A stretch of 64,000 nucleotides of DNA. Source: Companilactobacillus nantensis DSM 16982 (GTDB taxonomy: Bacteria; Bacillota; Bacilli; Lactobacillales; Lactobacillaceae). The notes under the pieces are model-generated. The model worked only from the letters and a program-made list of their open reading frames with translations, did no database searches and was not told the DNA's origin. A program made the position numbers and the translations under genes. This document shows positions 6,821 through 13,382 of this stretch, one piece after another (the stretch's first letter is position 1; the number at the start of each line of letters is the position of its first letter). The stretch spans positions 62,001 to 126,000 of the forward strand of contig NZ_AZFV01000002.1 of assembly GCF_001435815.1 (NCBI RefSeq), in the 5' to 3' direction.

Positions 6821-7627
6821 ATGGCACGACCTATTAAAAAAGGTATTGATTACTTTCCGCTAGATGTGACGTTTTTACGGGATATGAAGATCAGGAAAAT
6901 AAGAAAGGCTTGTGGAGATACAGCAATTACAATGCTCATCTACCTGCTCGGTACTATCTATCAAGATGAGGGGTATTACATGAAGTGGGATGATGATGTC
7001 CGGTTCCTGGTGGCTGACGATGTTGGCGCCAGTGAATCGGCAGTAGATGAATTGGTTAACAAAGCTCTTAAAGTCGATTTTTTCAATAAGAAAATGTTTG
7101 ATGATCATAAAATTTTAACGTCACATGGAATACAAACTCGATATCAACAAGCAGCGTATAAAAAGAAAGATAGTTCAATCGATTCAAAGTATTGTCTTAT
7201 TTCTGATACCGAAAAAAAAGTTTCCGACACCGGAAACTCCATTAATGACAACGACAGTACGCAAAGTAAAGAAAAGGAAACTAAAGAAAACGAGAGTAAA
7301 GGAGAGGAGATTATATTAAATCAAAATAAAGAAAATGAGCTTGCCCCGCTTTTGAAGGGAGAAAGTTCATTTATGGATTACTATAATCGCTTCGCTATCT
7401 CAGACAGACAAATCAGACAAACTCAAGTTATTTCTGCAGCTATTCCTTTTCTAAATCGAGGTATCAATGTTGAAGAACTAAGCAAATTAATGAAATTAGC
7501 AACTCAAATAGCAATTCAAAGCAATGCACTTACTTGGGAATATGTTAAAGGAATTTTAAAGAACTGGTACAAGATTGGCATTAGATCATCTGCAGATGTT
7601 CCTAAGCATAAAAAACAATCAGTTTAA
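6821..7627 (+). CDS. DnaD-like replication initiation protein
   Basis: A 268-residue protein. Residues about 1-105 (KKGIDYFPLDVTFLRD, QDEGYYMKWDDDVRFLVAD) match the Lin1244/Lin1753-type DUF4373 N-terminal domain of phage replisome organisers. Residues about 120-170 are a Lys/Glu/Ser-rich linker. Residues about 180-260 form a DnaD/DnaB-like DDBH2 domain with the YxxxIxxxW motif as YVKGILKNW. It probably opens the phage origin and recruits host DnaC/DnaB helicase. No phage helicase loader follows, so host proteins may be used. The start follows GGGGGAGGG. Confidence 0.84.
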   Translation: MARPIKKGIDYFPLDVTFLRDMKIRKIRKACGDTAITMLIYLLGTIYQDEGYYMKWDDDVRFLVADDVGASESAVDELVNKALKVDFFNKKMFDDHKILTSHGIQTRYQQAAYKKKDSSIDSKYCLISDTEKKVSDTGNSINDNDSTQSKEKETKENESKGEEIILNQNKENELAPLLKGESSFMDYYNRFAISDRQIRQTQVISAAIPFLNRGINVEELSKLMKLATQIAIQSNALTWEYVKGILKNWYKIGIRSSADVPKHKKQSV

Positions 7628-7640
7628 GGAGAAGTGATGT

Positions 7641-7706
7641 ATGAAAATTCTGATTTTGATTATGGCCATAATGGTGGCTGTTCAATTTTTATTAAATAAA
7701 GACTAA
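7641..7706 (+). CDS. Micro-membrane protein (21 aa)
   Basis: A 21-residue ORF (MKILILIMAIMVAVQFLLNKD) directly behind AAGGAGAAGTGATGT. It is essentially one hydrophobic helix with a charged end. It fits the 100-base space between its neighbours and has a good ribosome site. Function unknown. Confidence 0.5.
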   Translation: MKILILIMAIMVAVQFLLNKD

Positions 7707-7724
7707 AAATGAGGATATTAAATT

Positions 7725-8207
7725 ATGAATACTGAAAATCAAAAAATGTTAAGCGATGTAAGAAATGCACTCGATTCTGATGATTCAATCTTTATCGGAT
7801 TAGTTGGAAATGGGAATATCGATGTTAATGGAATGAATTTCATGTCTAATTCAGAGAATATGGATCTTGTTAATGCCATTTTGATTGAAACATGTCTACG
7901 AAATATTTTTAGGCGTGAGCAACTAGGTGAACTAATTGAACCAGGTAAGGAAGATGTAGCTGAGTTTGCAAAGGATGTCATTAAATCCAGCAATAAAATT
8001 GCTTTGAGGAAACTACGAGAACTTGGTAAGACGGTAGACAATGGCAATCCAGTTAATGTAATCAAAGTTAATCCGAAGAAACATGCTGCAGCAATTGCCA
8101 TTGATGTTTCAAATCCAAAAAACTTAGAAAGCAATGATTTCTTTAATTCAATGCCTGAGGAATTAAAACAAAGAATCAGAAGAATGGTTGGGGGTACAGG
8201 TGAATGA
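7725..8207 (+). CDS. Hypothetical phage protein (160 aa)
   Basis: A soluble protein encoded in the replication block. The N-terminal half contains DSDDSIFIGLVGNGNIDVNG and a helical segment ETCLRNIFRR. The C-terminus is basic (EELKQRIRRMVGG). No domain is recognised. Its stop overlaps the start of the antirepressor gene (ATGA type), so the two are translationally coupled. Confidence 0.72.
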   Translation: MNTENQKMLSDVRNALDSDDSIFIGLVGNGNIDVNGMNFMSNSENMDLVNAILIETCLRNIFRREQLGELIEPGKEDVAEFAKDVIKSSNKIALRKLRELGKTVDNGNPVNVIKVNPKKHAAAIAIDVSNPKNLESNDFFNSMPEELKQRIRRMVGGTGE

Positions 8208-8959
8208 ATAATTTAAGGAGTTTTAGTTTTGCAGGTATTGATATTCGAACAAGTGTAATTGACGGAGAGCCATATTTTGTTGCTAAAGACGTTGCAGATG
8301 TTCTCGGATATTCCGAGACTAATGCACTGACCAAGAGACTTGATGACGAAGATTTCATATCCGCCAAATTGTCGGGTATGAATATGAAGTCGATTTTGAT
8401 AAATGAGAGTGGATTATATACTTCGATTATTGGAAGTAAGTTACCCAATACAAAACCATTTAAATATTGGATAACACATGAAGTTTTACCTTCAATTCGT
8501 AAGAACGGTGTATACATGACCAATCAAAAGGCCTATGACATCACTCATAATCCGGGAGCATTGGGAGACCTACTACTCCAAGCCGGTGAACAATTGAAAA
8601 TTAAAGATGCTCAAATTTCAGAGCTAACACCAAAAGCTCAATTTGCTGATCAGATTTCTAAAAGCAATGACACAATTTTAGTTCGCGACCTGGCCAAATT
8701 ACTTTATAAAAATGGGATTGCCATTGGACAAAAGGAATTATTCAGATGGTTAGTAGAAAAGAATTATCTGATAAGAAAATCCAATGGTTATATACCGACA
8801 CAAAGGGCCGTTGCTTTAAAAGTTATGGAAGTCAGAGAAACACCGATATTACATCAATATACTCAGCCTACGATTAGCTTTACAACGTTGGTCACCACAA
8901 AAGGACAGCAATACTTTATTAATAAATTTTTATCAGCTAATCGAAAGGTGGAAGCTTAG
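8204..8959 (+). CDS. ant: BRO-N/KilAC phage antirepressor
   Basis: A 251-residue protein. Residues about 5-110 are a BRO-N domain (PYFVAKDVADVLGYSE, YWITHEVLPSIRKNGVYM). Residues about 140-245 are a KilAC-type C-terminal domain (DTILVRDLAKLLYKNGIAI, LVEKNYLIRKSNGY). Such antirepressors bind and inactivate phage repressors or act as early DNA-binding regulators. Here it sits in the replication block, away from the repressor, between a hypothetical gene and ssb. It overlaps its predecessor by 4 bases and abuts ssb. With ImmA it gives the phage two possible routes to derepression. Confidence 0.88.
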   Translation: MNNLRSFSFAGIDIRTSVIDGEPYFVAKDVADVLGYSETNALTKRLDDEDFISAKLSGMNMKSILINESGLYTSIIGSKLPNTKPFKYWITHEVLPSIRKNGVYMTNQKAYDITHNPGALGDLLLQAGEQLKIKDAQISELTPKAQFADQISKSNDTILVRDLAKLLYKNGIAIGQKELFRWLVEKNYLIRKSNGYIPTQRAVALKVMEVRETPILHQYTQPTISFTTLVTTKGQQYFINKFLSANRKVEA

Positions 8960-9385
8960 ATGATTAACAGAGTAGTTTTAGTAGGACGTCTGACACGTGA
9001 TACAGAGTTGCAGTATACATCAAGTGGCAAAGCTGTTGCTCAGTTTACAGTAGCTGTTAATAGACAATTTACTAATTCTCAGGGCGAACGTGATGCTGAC
9101 TTTATCGGTTGTACTATTTGGCAAAAAGGTGCAGAAAATTTCGTTAAATATACTCATAAAGGTGTATTAGTTGGCATTGATGGACGCATTCAAACTAGTT
9201 CTTATGATAATAAGCAAGGCCAGCGAGTCTATCGAACAGATGTAATCGTTGAAAACTTCTCATTACTTGAATCAAAAAAGAATACTGACAGTAAACCTGC
9301 AGATAACCAACAGAAAAGTACGCCTGATCCTTTTGAGGATAATAGTCGGCCAATAGATATCTCTGATGACGATTTACCATTTTAA
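8960..9385 (+). CDS. ssb: Single-stranded DNA-binding protein
   Basis: A 141-residue SSB. The OB-fold covers residues about 1-105 (MINRVVLVGRLTRDTELQYT, AVNRQFTNSQGERDADFI, GIDGRIQTSSYDNKQGQRVY). A short flexible linker follows, then the acidic tip ISDDDLPF that recruits replication and repair partners. Length is typical for a phage SSB. It coats single-stranded DNA during phage replication and probably works with Erf. It begins immediately after the antirepressor stop codon. Confidence 0.95.
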   Translation: MINRVVLVGRLTRDTELQYTSSGKAVAQFTVAVNRQFTNSQGERDADFIGCTIWQKGAENFVKYTHKGVLVGIDGRIQTSSYDNKQGQRVYRTDVIVENFSLLESKKNTDSKPADNQQKSTPDPFEDNSRPIDISDDDLPF

Positions 9386-9400
9386 AAAGGAGAACGAATT

Positions 9401-9835
9401 ATGGAAGCAAATGGATATACAATATTGGATTTTCCAAAGCATAAATTTGATGTTATCCAGATGGCTGATGCTATTAGAAAAATAACTAAAGATAAGCAAT
9501 TAAGAGGCTATGCTGACTTATACGCATTGGACAAGTTAGACAAGATATCATCCGTGGCCAATAGCATTATTCAGAAGGAATATCAAAAGGTAATAATGCC
9601 TAAAGTGTTTGATGTTTGGTATTGGAAGCAATCAAAAACCTCCTTGCTTGTCCCTAAAATGGAATTAATTTTTAGTCTAAGCTCTTTAATTCTTAGCGAT
9701 TCTAATGAAAAGGACTACGAAGTAGCACTAAGAGAATGGATTTTTGAAGGTAATCACTTTGATTATGCTGCATATGAAAAATGTGTTGATGCAATTAACA
9801 ATGGGTTCAAGGTTGAAGGTGAAAAACATGAATGA
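9401..9835 (+). CDS. Hypothetical phage protein (144 aa)
   Basis: ATG follows AAAAGGAG. A soluble, mostly helical protein (FDVIQMADAIRKITKDKQL, YALDKLDKISSVANSIIQKE). No family is recognised. Its last codons overlap the start of the next gene by 8 bases, indicating a coupled operon of small early genes. Confidence 0.7.
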   Translation: MEANGYTILDFPKHKFDVIQMADAIRKITKDKQLRGYADLYALDKLDKISSVANSIIQKEYQKVIMPKVFDVWYWKQSKTSLLVPKMELIFSLSSLILSDSNEKDYEVALREWIFEGNHFDYAAYEKCVDAINNGFKVEGEKHE

Positions 9836-10067
9836 TGTTGAAAATCATGTTTTAGATGAATTGAAAGATTGGCTCAAGTCCGGCAGTGAAGATATTCAAG
9901 AAATTCATAGATCATCTGACCATAAAATGGTTCATTTAAAAACTAATAAGCATGAATACATATATTATCCAGATACGAATAGTTTGTTGGTGGAGATTAA
10001 GACCAAAGCAGTTGAATATCAGCCAGTTCTTTATCCAAACAGAGCTGTCGAAACGAGTTTGTGGTAG
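9828..10067 (+). CDS. Hypothetical phage protein (79 aa)
   Basis: The open frame runs back to 9744, but ATG 9828 (MNDVENHVLDELKDWL) lies behind GAAGGTG and gives a normal overlap with the gene before. The product is small, acidic and soluble, with a likely beta segment HEYIYYPDTNSLLVEIK. Function unknown. Confidence 0.65.
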   Translation: MNDVENHVLDELKDWLKSGSEDIQEIHRSSDHKMVHLKTNKHEYIYYPDTNSLLVEIKTKAVEYQPVLYPNRAVETSLW

Positions 10068-10085
10068 CAATAGGAGGTTTCAAAA

Positions 10086-10319
10086 ATGAAACATGTATAT
10101 ATGTTGACTGATATAACTGGTAACTACGAAAACGAATTGTATGTTGGAAAGTATTCTGATAGCGATGATGGGTATGGGTTGTTTTCAGTTGAATATGTCG
10201 AAAAAGATGAAGATAAATATTTATTTTTGACAGAAGAAGAATTTAATAAAGCTTTAAATCAATTCAAAATATTTAAACCAAGTCATTTTACAATTTATGG
10301 GGATGATGAATTTGAATAA
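10086..10319 (+). CDS. Hypothetical phage protein (77 aa)
   Basis: ATG stands behind ATAGGAGG. An acidic protein rich in Tyr, Asp and Glu (LYVGKYSDSDDGYGLFSVEY). A DNA-mimic role could be imagined from the charge, but nothing supports it directly. It overlaps the following gene by 23 bases. Confidence 0.66.
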   Translation: MKHVYMLTDITGNYENELYVGKYSDSDDGYGLFSVEYVEKDEDKYLFLTEEEFNKALNQFKIFKPSHFTIYGDDEFE

Positions 10320-10509
10320 TGATCCAATTGAAAGATTGTTAGAAATATCTGATAGATTGCCTATTACTGTATTAGCTGATATTAAGAGTCGAATGGGAGA
10401 TTGGATGTTGTCTGGCGGTAAGAAAGATGATTCTTACATGTGGCAACAAGTTAAGTTTGCTGAAAATTGGTTAATTTTTAATGGAGGAAATAGTAATGAA
10501 GAAGATTAG
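10297..10509 (+). CDS. Hypothetical phage protein (up to 70 aa)
   Basis: A short soluble protein (LERLLEISDRLPITVLAD-like helices near the start; conserved-looking Trp residues in DWMLSGGKKDD and WQQVKFAENW). The start is uncertain: ATG occurs at 10297, 10303 and 10306, and a TTG at 10312 lies about 9 bases from GGGG. It overlaps both neighbours slightly. No family recognised. Confidence 0.55.
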   Translation: MGMMNLNNDPIERLLEISDRLPITVLADIKSRMGDWMLSGGKKDDSYMWQQVKFAENWLIFNGGNSNEED

Positions 10510-10966
10510 AACGAGTAATTTAACCAAGTACGAATTAGAAATTATTGATAATTATGCTCGAGTTTATGGCTCATTAGCTAATACTGCAGGACTAGAAGTT
10601 TTATTAGCTCTATACACAGGGATGAGATTTAAGGAAATTAGTGGATTGACCTGGGAAGATATTGATCTGGTTAATAACAGTGTTCGTATCGTTAGCAAAG
10701 TATCTACAAAAAAAATCCCCGTTGATAGTATGGTCATGTTTAAACTTGAAGACTTAAAAAAGGAACAACGTATTAACTATGCAAAACATGGATATGTTCC
10801 TGAAACCAATTACGTATTCATCAACAAAAGAATGCATAGGCCCACAGTTGTAAGTCTGGAAAAGTTTATTTCTGATTCATTAAACACAAATCAACGTGTA
10901 TTGTTCAGAACTTTAAGAGATTCAGTTAAGGAGATAGATGGGCATGAGAATATTAAAAGGGTATGA
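10496..10966 (+). CDS. Truncated tyrosine-recombinase-like protein, probably inactive
   Basis: A 156-residue protein starting at ATG 10496 behind GGAGGAAAT. Residues about 25-75 carry the box-I region of the tyrosine recombinase catalytic domain (LLALYTGMRFKEISGLTWED, with the catalytic-type Arg) and a beta-hairpin with KVSTKKIPV. Where HxLRHT is expected there is only FRTLRDS. The protein ends about 15 residues later with no Tyr-containing box II, and it lacks the N-terminal core-binding domain. It therefore cannot act as a normal integrase. It may have become a DNA-binding protein. The real phage integrase should lie left of the window. Confidence 0.7.
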   Translation: MKKIRTSNLTKYELEIIDNYARVYGSLANTAGLEVLLALYTGMRFKEISGLTWEDIDLVNNSVRIVSKVSTKKIPVDSMVMFKLEDLKKEQRINYAKHGYVPETNYVFINKRMHRPTVVSLEKFISDSLNTNQRVLFRTLRDSVKEIDGHENIKRV

Positions 10967-11333
10967 CCTATATGAGAGAAGTGATCTCAAGCGTTTAAGA
11001 TTTGAGTTTGGGAAAATGCCAGATGTTACAACAAAATGGTTTGGTCAGGAGTTCGTTTATTTAGATATTTATATCAATGAACATCCTTCTAAACGTGCTC
11101 AAATCTTGAAAGATATTGATGACTTTATACACTTTCGTGCAGATTTCAAAGAAGTTAAAAAAATATATTGTGCGGAATGTGGAATTGAAATAGAAGATGA
11201 TTATTACACAGTTGGAGACGATTTCTTGAAAACTAGATATTTTGAAGAGCAAGACGGAAGTGACAATATTTTTTGTTCAGAGGAATGTCTTTTAACAAGT
11301 TTATCCGTTATGAGTTATGAGGTGGAAAAATGA
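10938..11333 (+). CDS. Hypothetical phage protein with zinc knuckle
   Basis: A 131-residue protein starting at ATG 10938 or 10944, behind AAGGAG. The C-terminal third has paired cysteines, CAEC at about residue 76 and CSEEC at about residue 115. These would bind one zinc ion, as in small treble-clef domains. The N-terminal part is charged, with aromatic residues (RLRFEFGKMPDVTTKWF). It overlaps the gene before by 29 bases. The domain call is from visible Cys spacing only. Confidence 0.66.
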   Translation: MGMRILKGYDLYERSDLKRLRFEFGKMPDVTTKWFGQEFVYLDIYINEHPSKRAQILKDIDDFIHFRADFKEVKKIYCAECGIEIEDDYYTVGDDFLKTRYFEEQDGSDNIFCSEECLLTSLSVMSYEVEK

Positions 11334-11665
11334 AGTTTTCAAAAAGAAATAATCTCAAAGCAACGGTACAATCTTTAAATTTTGCTATTAAAATGCTTTG
11401 CGATAATAAACAAGATATTTTTGATAATACAAATGTTAAAAACGAACAGTTGGATTTAACGGTTGACTGTATGGACGATATTTCAGGCGTCATTAGTCAA
11501 CGTCTTAGTAAGGATGGTCCTAGAACATTGTATGAAGAATTTATGGAAGGATATACAGACCGTCATGATCGTTTAGAAGATTTTTTAGACAGTCATGATA
11601 AAACAATGGATAACGATAAATTAGCAGTACAAATATTAAATATTTTAGATGGTGAGCGTAAATGA
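11330..11665 (+). CDS. Hypothetical phage protein (111 aa)
   Basis: The start ATG overlaps the previous stop (ATGA at 11330-11333) and the end overlaps the next start, so the gene is translationally coupled on both sides. The product is soluble, mainly helical and acidic (LYEEFMEGYTDRHDRLEDF). No family recognised. Confidence 0.68.
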   Translation: MKFSKRNNLKATVQSLNFAIKMLCDNKQDIFDNTNVKNEQLDLTVDCMDDISGVISQRLSKDGPRTLYEEFMEGYTDRHDRLEDFLDSHDKTMDNDKLAVQILNILDGERK

Positions 11666-12030
11666 TTAAGGAATATCGAAAAGTGACGAATATAAAAGCA
11701 GAACAATTCGACAATTCAAAAGCAATGGCTATAAAGTATCATCTTTATCACAACGAGGACACAATGTTTACTGATGAAGCTGCACTCAAAACTATTGAAG
11801 GTATCATGCATGTTAAGCCCGGCGATTGGATTGCAACAGGTATAAACGGAGAACATTGGGCAATCAGGGATGACATATTCAAAAAAACTTACGAAGAAAC
11901 GATTCCTAAAGGAATTATTTATTACTACAATCGTCAAAAAAAGTTGTCCAAATATTTGTTTAGTCAAGGGATTATGGATTGTGATGAACTTGCATCTGCT
12001 ATTTTGGATGTTTTAAACGAAGACAAATAA
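11662..12030 (+). CDS. Phage protein with PGDWI...DIF..TYE module
   Basis: A 122-residue protein. The central motif (VKPGDWIATGINGEHWAIRD then DIFKKTYE) is shared by many small phage proteins of Gram-positive hosts, in which a PGDW beta-hairpin is followed by a DxFxxTY stretch. Their function is unknown. A helical tail follows (SKYLFSQGIMDCDELASAIL). It ends the run of coupled small early genes, 71 bases before the late regulator. Confidence 0.7.
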   Translation: MIKEYRKVTNIKAEQFDNSKAMAIKYHLYHNEDTMFTDEAALKTIEGIMHVKPGDWIATGINGEHWAIRDDIFKKTYEETIPKGIIYYYNRQKKLSKYLFSQGIMDCDELASAILDVLNEDK

Positions 12031-12101
12031 AAAAGCCACTCACAAGGTGAGCAGCTAATTGGTTTCTAGTCAAAATCAATTATATCACGGGGGCGGCCGA
12101 T

Positions 12102-12551
12102 TTGTTTTTATTGCCAGAAATTAATCGAAACGAAAGTAGAAAAAACGCTAGAAAAGTTTTAGCTCAGTATCGTCGATTATCCAGAGTTGCTGGGCGGTCA
12201 CTTACTGATATAAAGTCACCAGTAATAACAGACATGCCTAAAGGATCTTCATTCGGTAATTCTCAGGAAAATATGACTGCTGATGTTAGTTCAGCAAGAT
12301 GGGAAGTTGAAGAAATTGAAAGAGCTGCGGCAACGTTATCCAAAGAATGTTTTGAAGTAATCTACTTCAGGTATATGTCAAAGGAATTTCACACAAGAGT
12401 AGAAATAGCTAGTTTGGTTTTTGGAAGCCTTACGGCTAGAAAAACGGTCGAACGAAGGCAAAGCGAGGCGCTGTTACAATTCTGTGAATCCTATAGGTTT
12501 GGTGAGTTGCTGGTATACAAGAAAAAGAAAAAAGATAATGTATCTGTTTAG
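12102..12551 (+). CDS. arpU: ArpU-family late transcription regulator
   Basis: A 149-residue protein starting at TTG 12102 behind CGGGGGCGG. It has the ArpU-family start (LLPEINRNESRKNARKVL) and a C-terminal sigma-4-like helix region (ATLSKECFEVIYFRYM, then TARKTVERRQSEALLQF). ArpU/RinA-type proteins sit just before the packaging genes in siphophages of Gram-positive hosts and activate late transcription. Position here is the same, and tandem 22-bp repeats begin at its stop codon. The family call is good; the target site is inferred. Confidence 0.83.
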   Translation: MFLLPEINRNESRKNARKVLAQYRRLSRVAGRSLTDIKSPVITDMPKGSSFGNSQENMTADVSSARWEVEEIERAAATLSKECFEVIYFRYMSKEFHTRVEIASLVFGSLTARKTVERRQSEALLQFCESYRFGELLVYKKKKKDNVSV

Positions 12552-12595
12552 TGACGCACTTTTGTCTATATTATGTCGCATTTTTGTCCATATTT
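12552..12595 (+). repeat. Two tandem 22-bp repeats, candidate late-activator site
   Basis: TGACGCACTTTTGTCTATAT.. (12552-12573) and TGTCGCATTTTTGTCCATAT.. (12574-12595) match at 18 of 22 positions. They are spaced by exactly two DNA turns. They lie 12 bases upstream of a -35-like element and just after the ArpU gene, a good place for activator binding. Confidence 0.65.
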
Positions 12596-12607
12596 TGGGG
12601 CAAAAAG

Positions 12608-12636
12608 TTCGCTTTGGGGATGTATATTGGTATTGT
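12608..12636 (+). promoter_or_regulatory. Putative late promoter
   Basis: TTCGCT (12608-12613), 17-bp spacer with TG-rich sequence, TATTGT (12631-12636). The -35 is weak, as expected for an activator-dependent promoter. The tandem repeats end 12 bases upstream. Confidence 0.42.
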
Positions 12637-12957
12637 CGAAAGATTAAAAATAAGTGTCATATGGTAACGACTGCGGTTACTCTGCCGCCAAAAAGGAGCA
12701 ATTTGACAAAGAAAGTCATTAAAACTAGACACTTTTAAATGACATTTGCAGTTAGTTTAATAGCTGACTGCATTATACGGATAATCAAGGGATGTATTAG
12801 ATTGAATCCTCCTTCTTTCATACTTGAATACAAGAATTTAACAAATATATTGCATACTGATTTGGTCATAAAAATATCAATCAATTTAATATTCTGGTTC
12901 GAGTCCAGATATCCGTTTAGATGATGGATGCTGTAGGAGGCTGCCATTATTTTATTA
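12637..12957 (+). other. Late leader without convincing genes
   Basis: About 320 bases between the putative late promoter and a terminator. No ORF here has a credible ribosome site. The visible contents are a 9-bp hairpin with one G-T pair (TGCAGTTAG / CTGACTGCA, 12747-12772) and the tRNA-like fold at 12777-12917. Confidence 0.5.
12777..12917 (+). other. tRNA-like element with oversized centre
   Basis: ACGGATA (12777-12783) pairs perfectly over 7 bp with TATCCGT (12910-12916), like an acceptor stem. Directly 5' of the latter is a perfect T-arm: TCTGG, loop TTCGAGT, CCAGA (12893-12909). A 4-bp D-like stem TCAA/TTGA (12785-12788, 12802-12805) follows the 5' strand. The element is about 141 bases long, roughly 55-65 too many for a tRNA. 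Position 8 is A, no CCA is encoded, and no convincing anticodon arm is visible. It may be a degenerate or interrupted tRNA, or a tRNA mimic. Confidence 0.38.
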
Positions 12958-12987
12958 GATCACTCACACGAGTGGTCTTTTTATTTT
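12958..12987 (+). terminator. Terminator between late leader and packaging genes
   Basis: GATCACTC / GAGTGGTC (8 bp, one G-T pair, loop ACAC), followed by TTTTTATTTT. It would stop transcripts from the early/late leader 20 bases before the first packaging-operon ORF unless antitermination or a further promoter acts. Confidence 0.8.
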
Positions 12988-13006
12988 GCCTAATGGAGAT
13001 ATTATC

Positions 13007-13207
13007 ATGATTAAAATTCAGAATTATTATTTAAGTGATGATTCAACAGACGTCTACTCAAGTATTGTCTGGATTAGTACAAAAGAAATCTGTTCAATAG
13101 AAAGTAGTAGTGAATATGAGAATCTTATGATTATTATCATGACAAGTGGGGTTGAGTATTTTGTTGAAAGAATTACTGCCGAAAAATTGTTGGAGGCGCT
13201 TCAATGA
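13007..13207 (+). CDS. Hypothetical phage protein (66 aa)
   Basis: ATG at 13007 (MIKIQNYYL) follows TGGAGA. The frame opens earlier, but that part overlaps the terminator. The product is a small beta-rich protein (SIVWISTKEICSIESSSEYE) with no recognised family. It is coupled to the next ORF by an ATGA overlap and is the first gene of the packaging operon. Confidence 0.65.
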   Translation: MIKIQNYYLSDDSTDVYSSIVWISTKEICSIESSSEYENLMIIIMTSGVEYFVERITAEKLLEALQ

Positions 13208-13329
13208 AATTAGTTAAAACAAGTTTTGGATTAATGACACCTTTAGAAGCTAAGATGATTGGTGACATTGATAAAGAAGCCAAAGTAAAAAAGCAGAATG
13301 AGAAGATTGATATCAAATCAAATCGTTAA
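13204..13329 (+). CDS. Hypothetical phage protein (41 aa)
   Basis: The start overlaps the previous stop (ATGA at 13204-13207), behind GGAGGCG. The product is short and basic (FGLMTPLEAKMIGDIDKEAK, then a Lys-rich end). Small ORFs of this kind often precede terS in lactobacillus phages. No function known. Confidence 0.6.
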   Translation: MKLVKTSFGLMTPLEAKMIGDIDKEAKVKKQNEKIDIKSNR

Positions 13330-13382
13330 AAAATTCTGAAACAAACACGGATAGCATTTACTAGGGGAGGTGGTGAATATGA

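Noticed and set aside
10496-10966. Candidate phage integrase
   Set aside because: It lacks the catalytic Tyr and HxLR motifs and the N-terminal DNA-binding domain, and it sits in the early operon. The true integrase should be left of the window.
12421-12738. Open frame overlapping the end of arpU and the late leader
   Set aside because: It starts inside arpU without a ribosome site, crosses the tandem repeats and promoter, and has an erratic composition.
12735-12947. Minus-strand open frame across the tRNA-like element
   Set aside because: No ribosome site and no recognisable protein features; the region is better explained as structured RNA.
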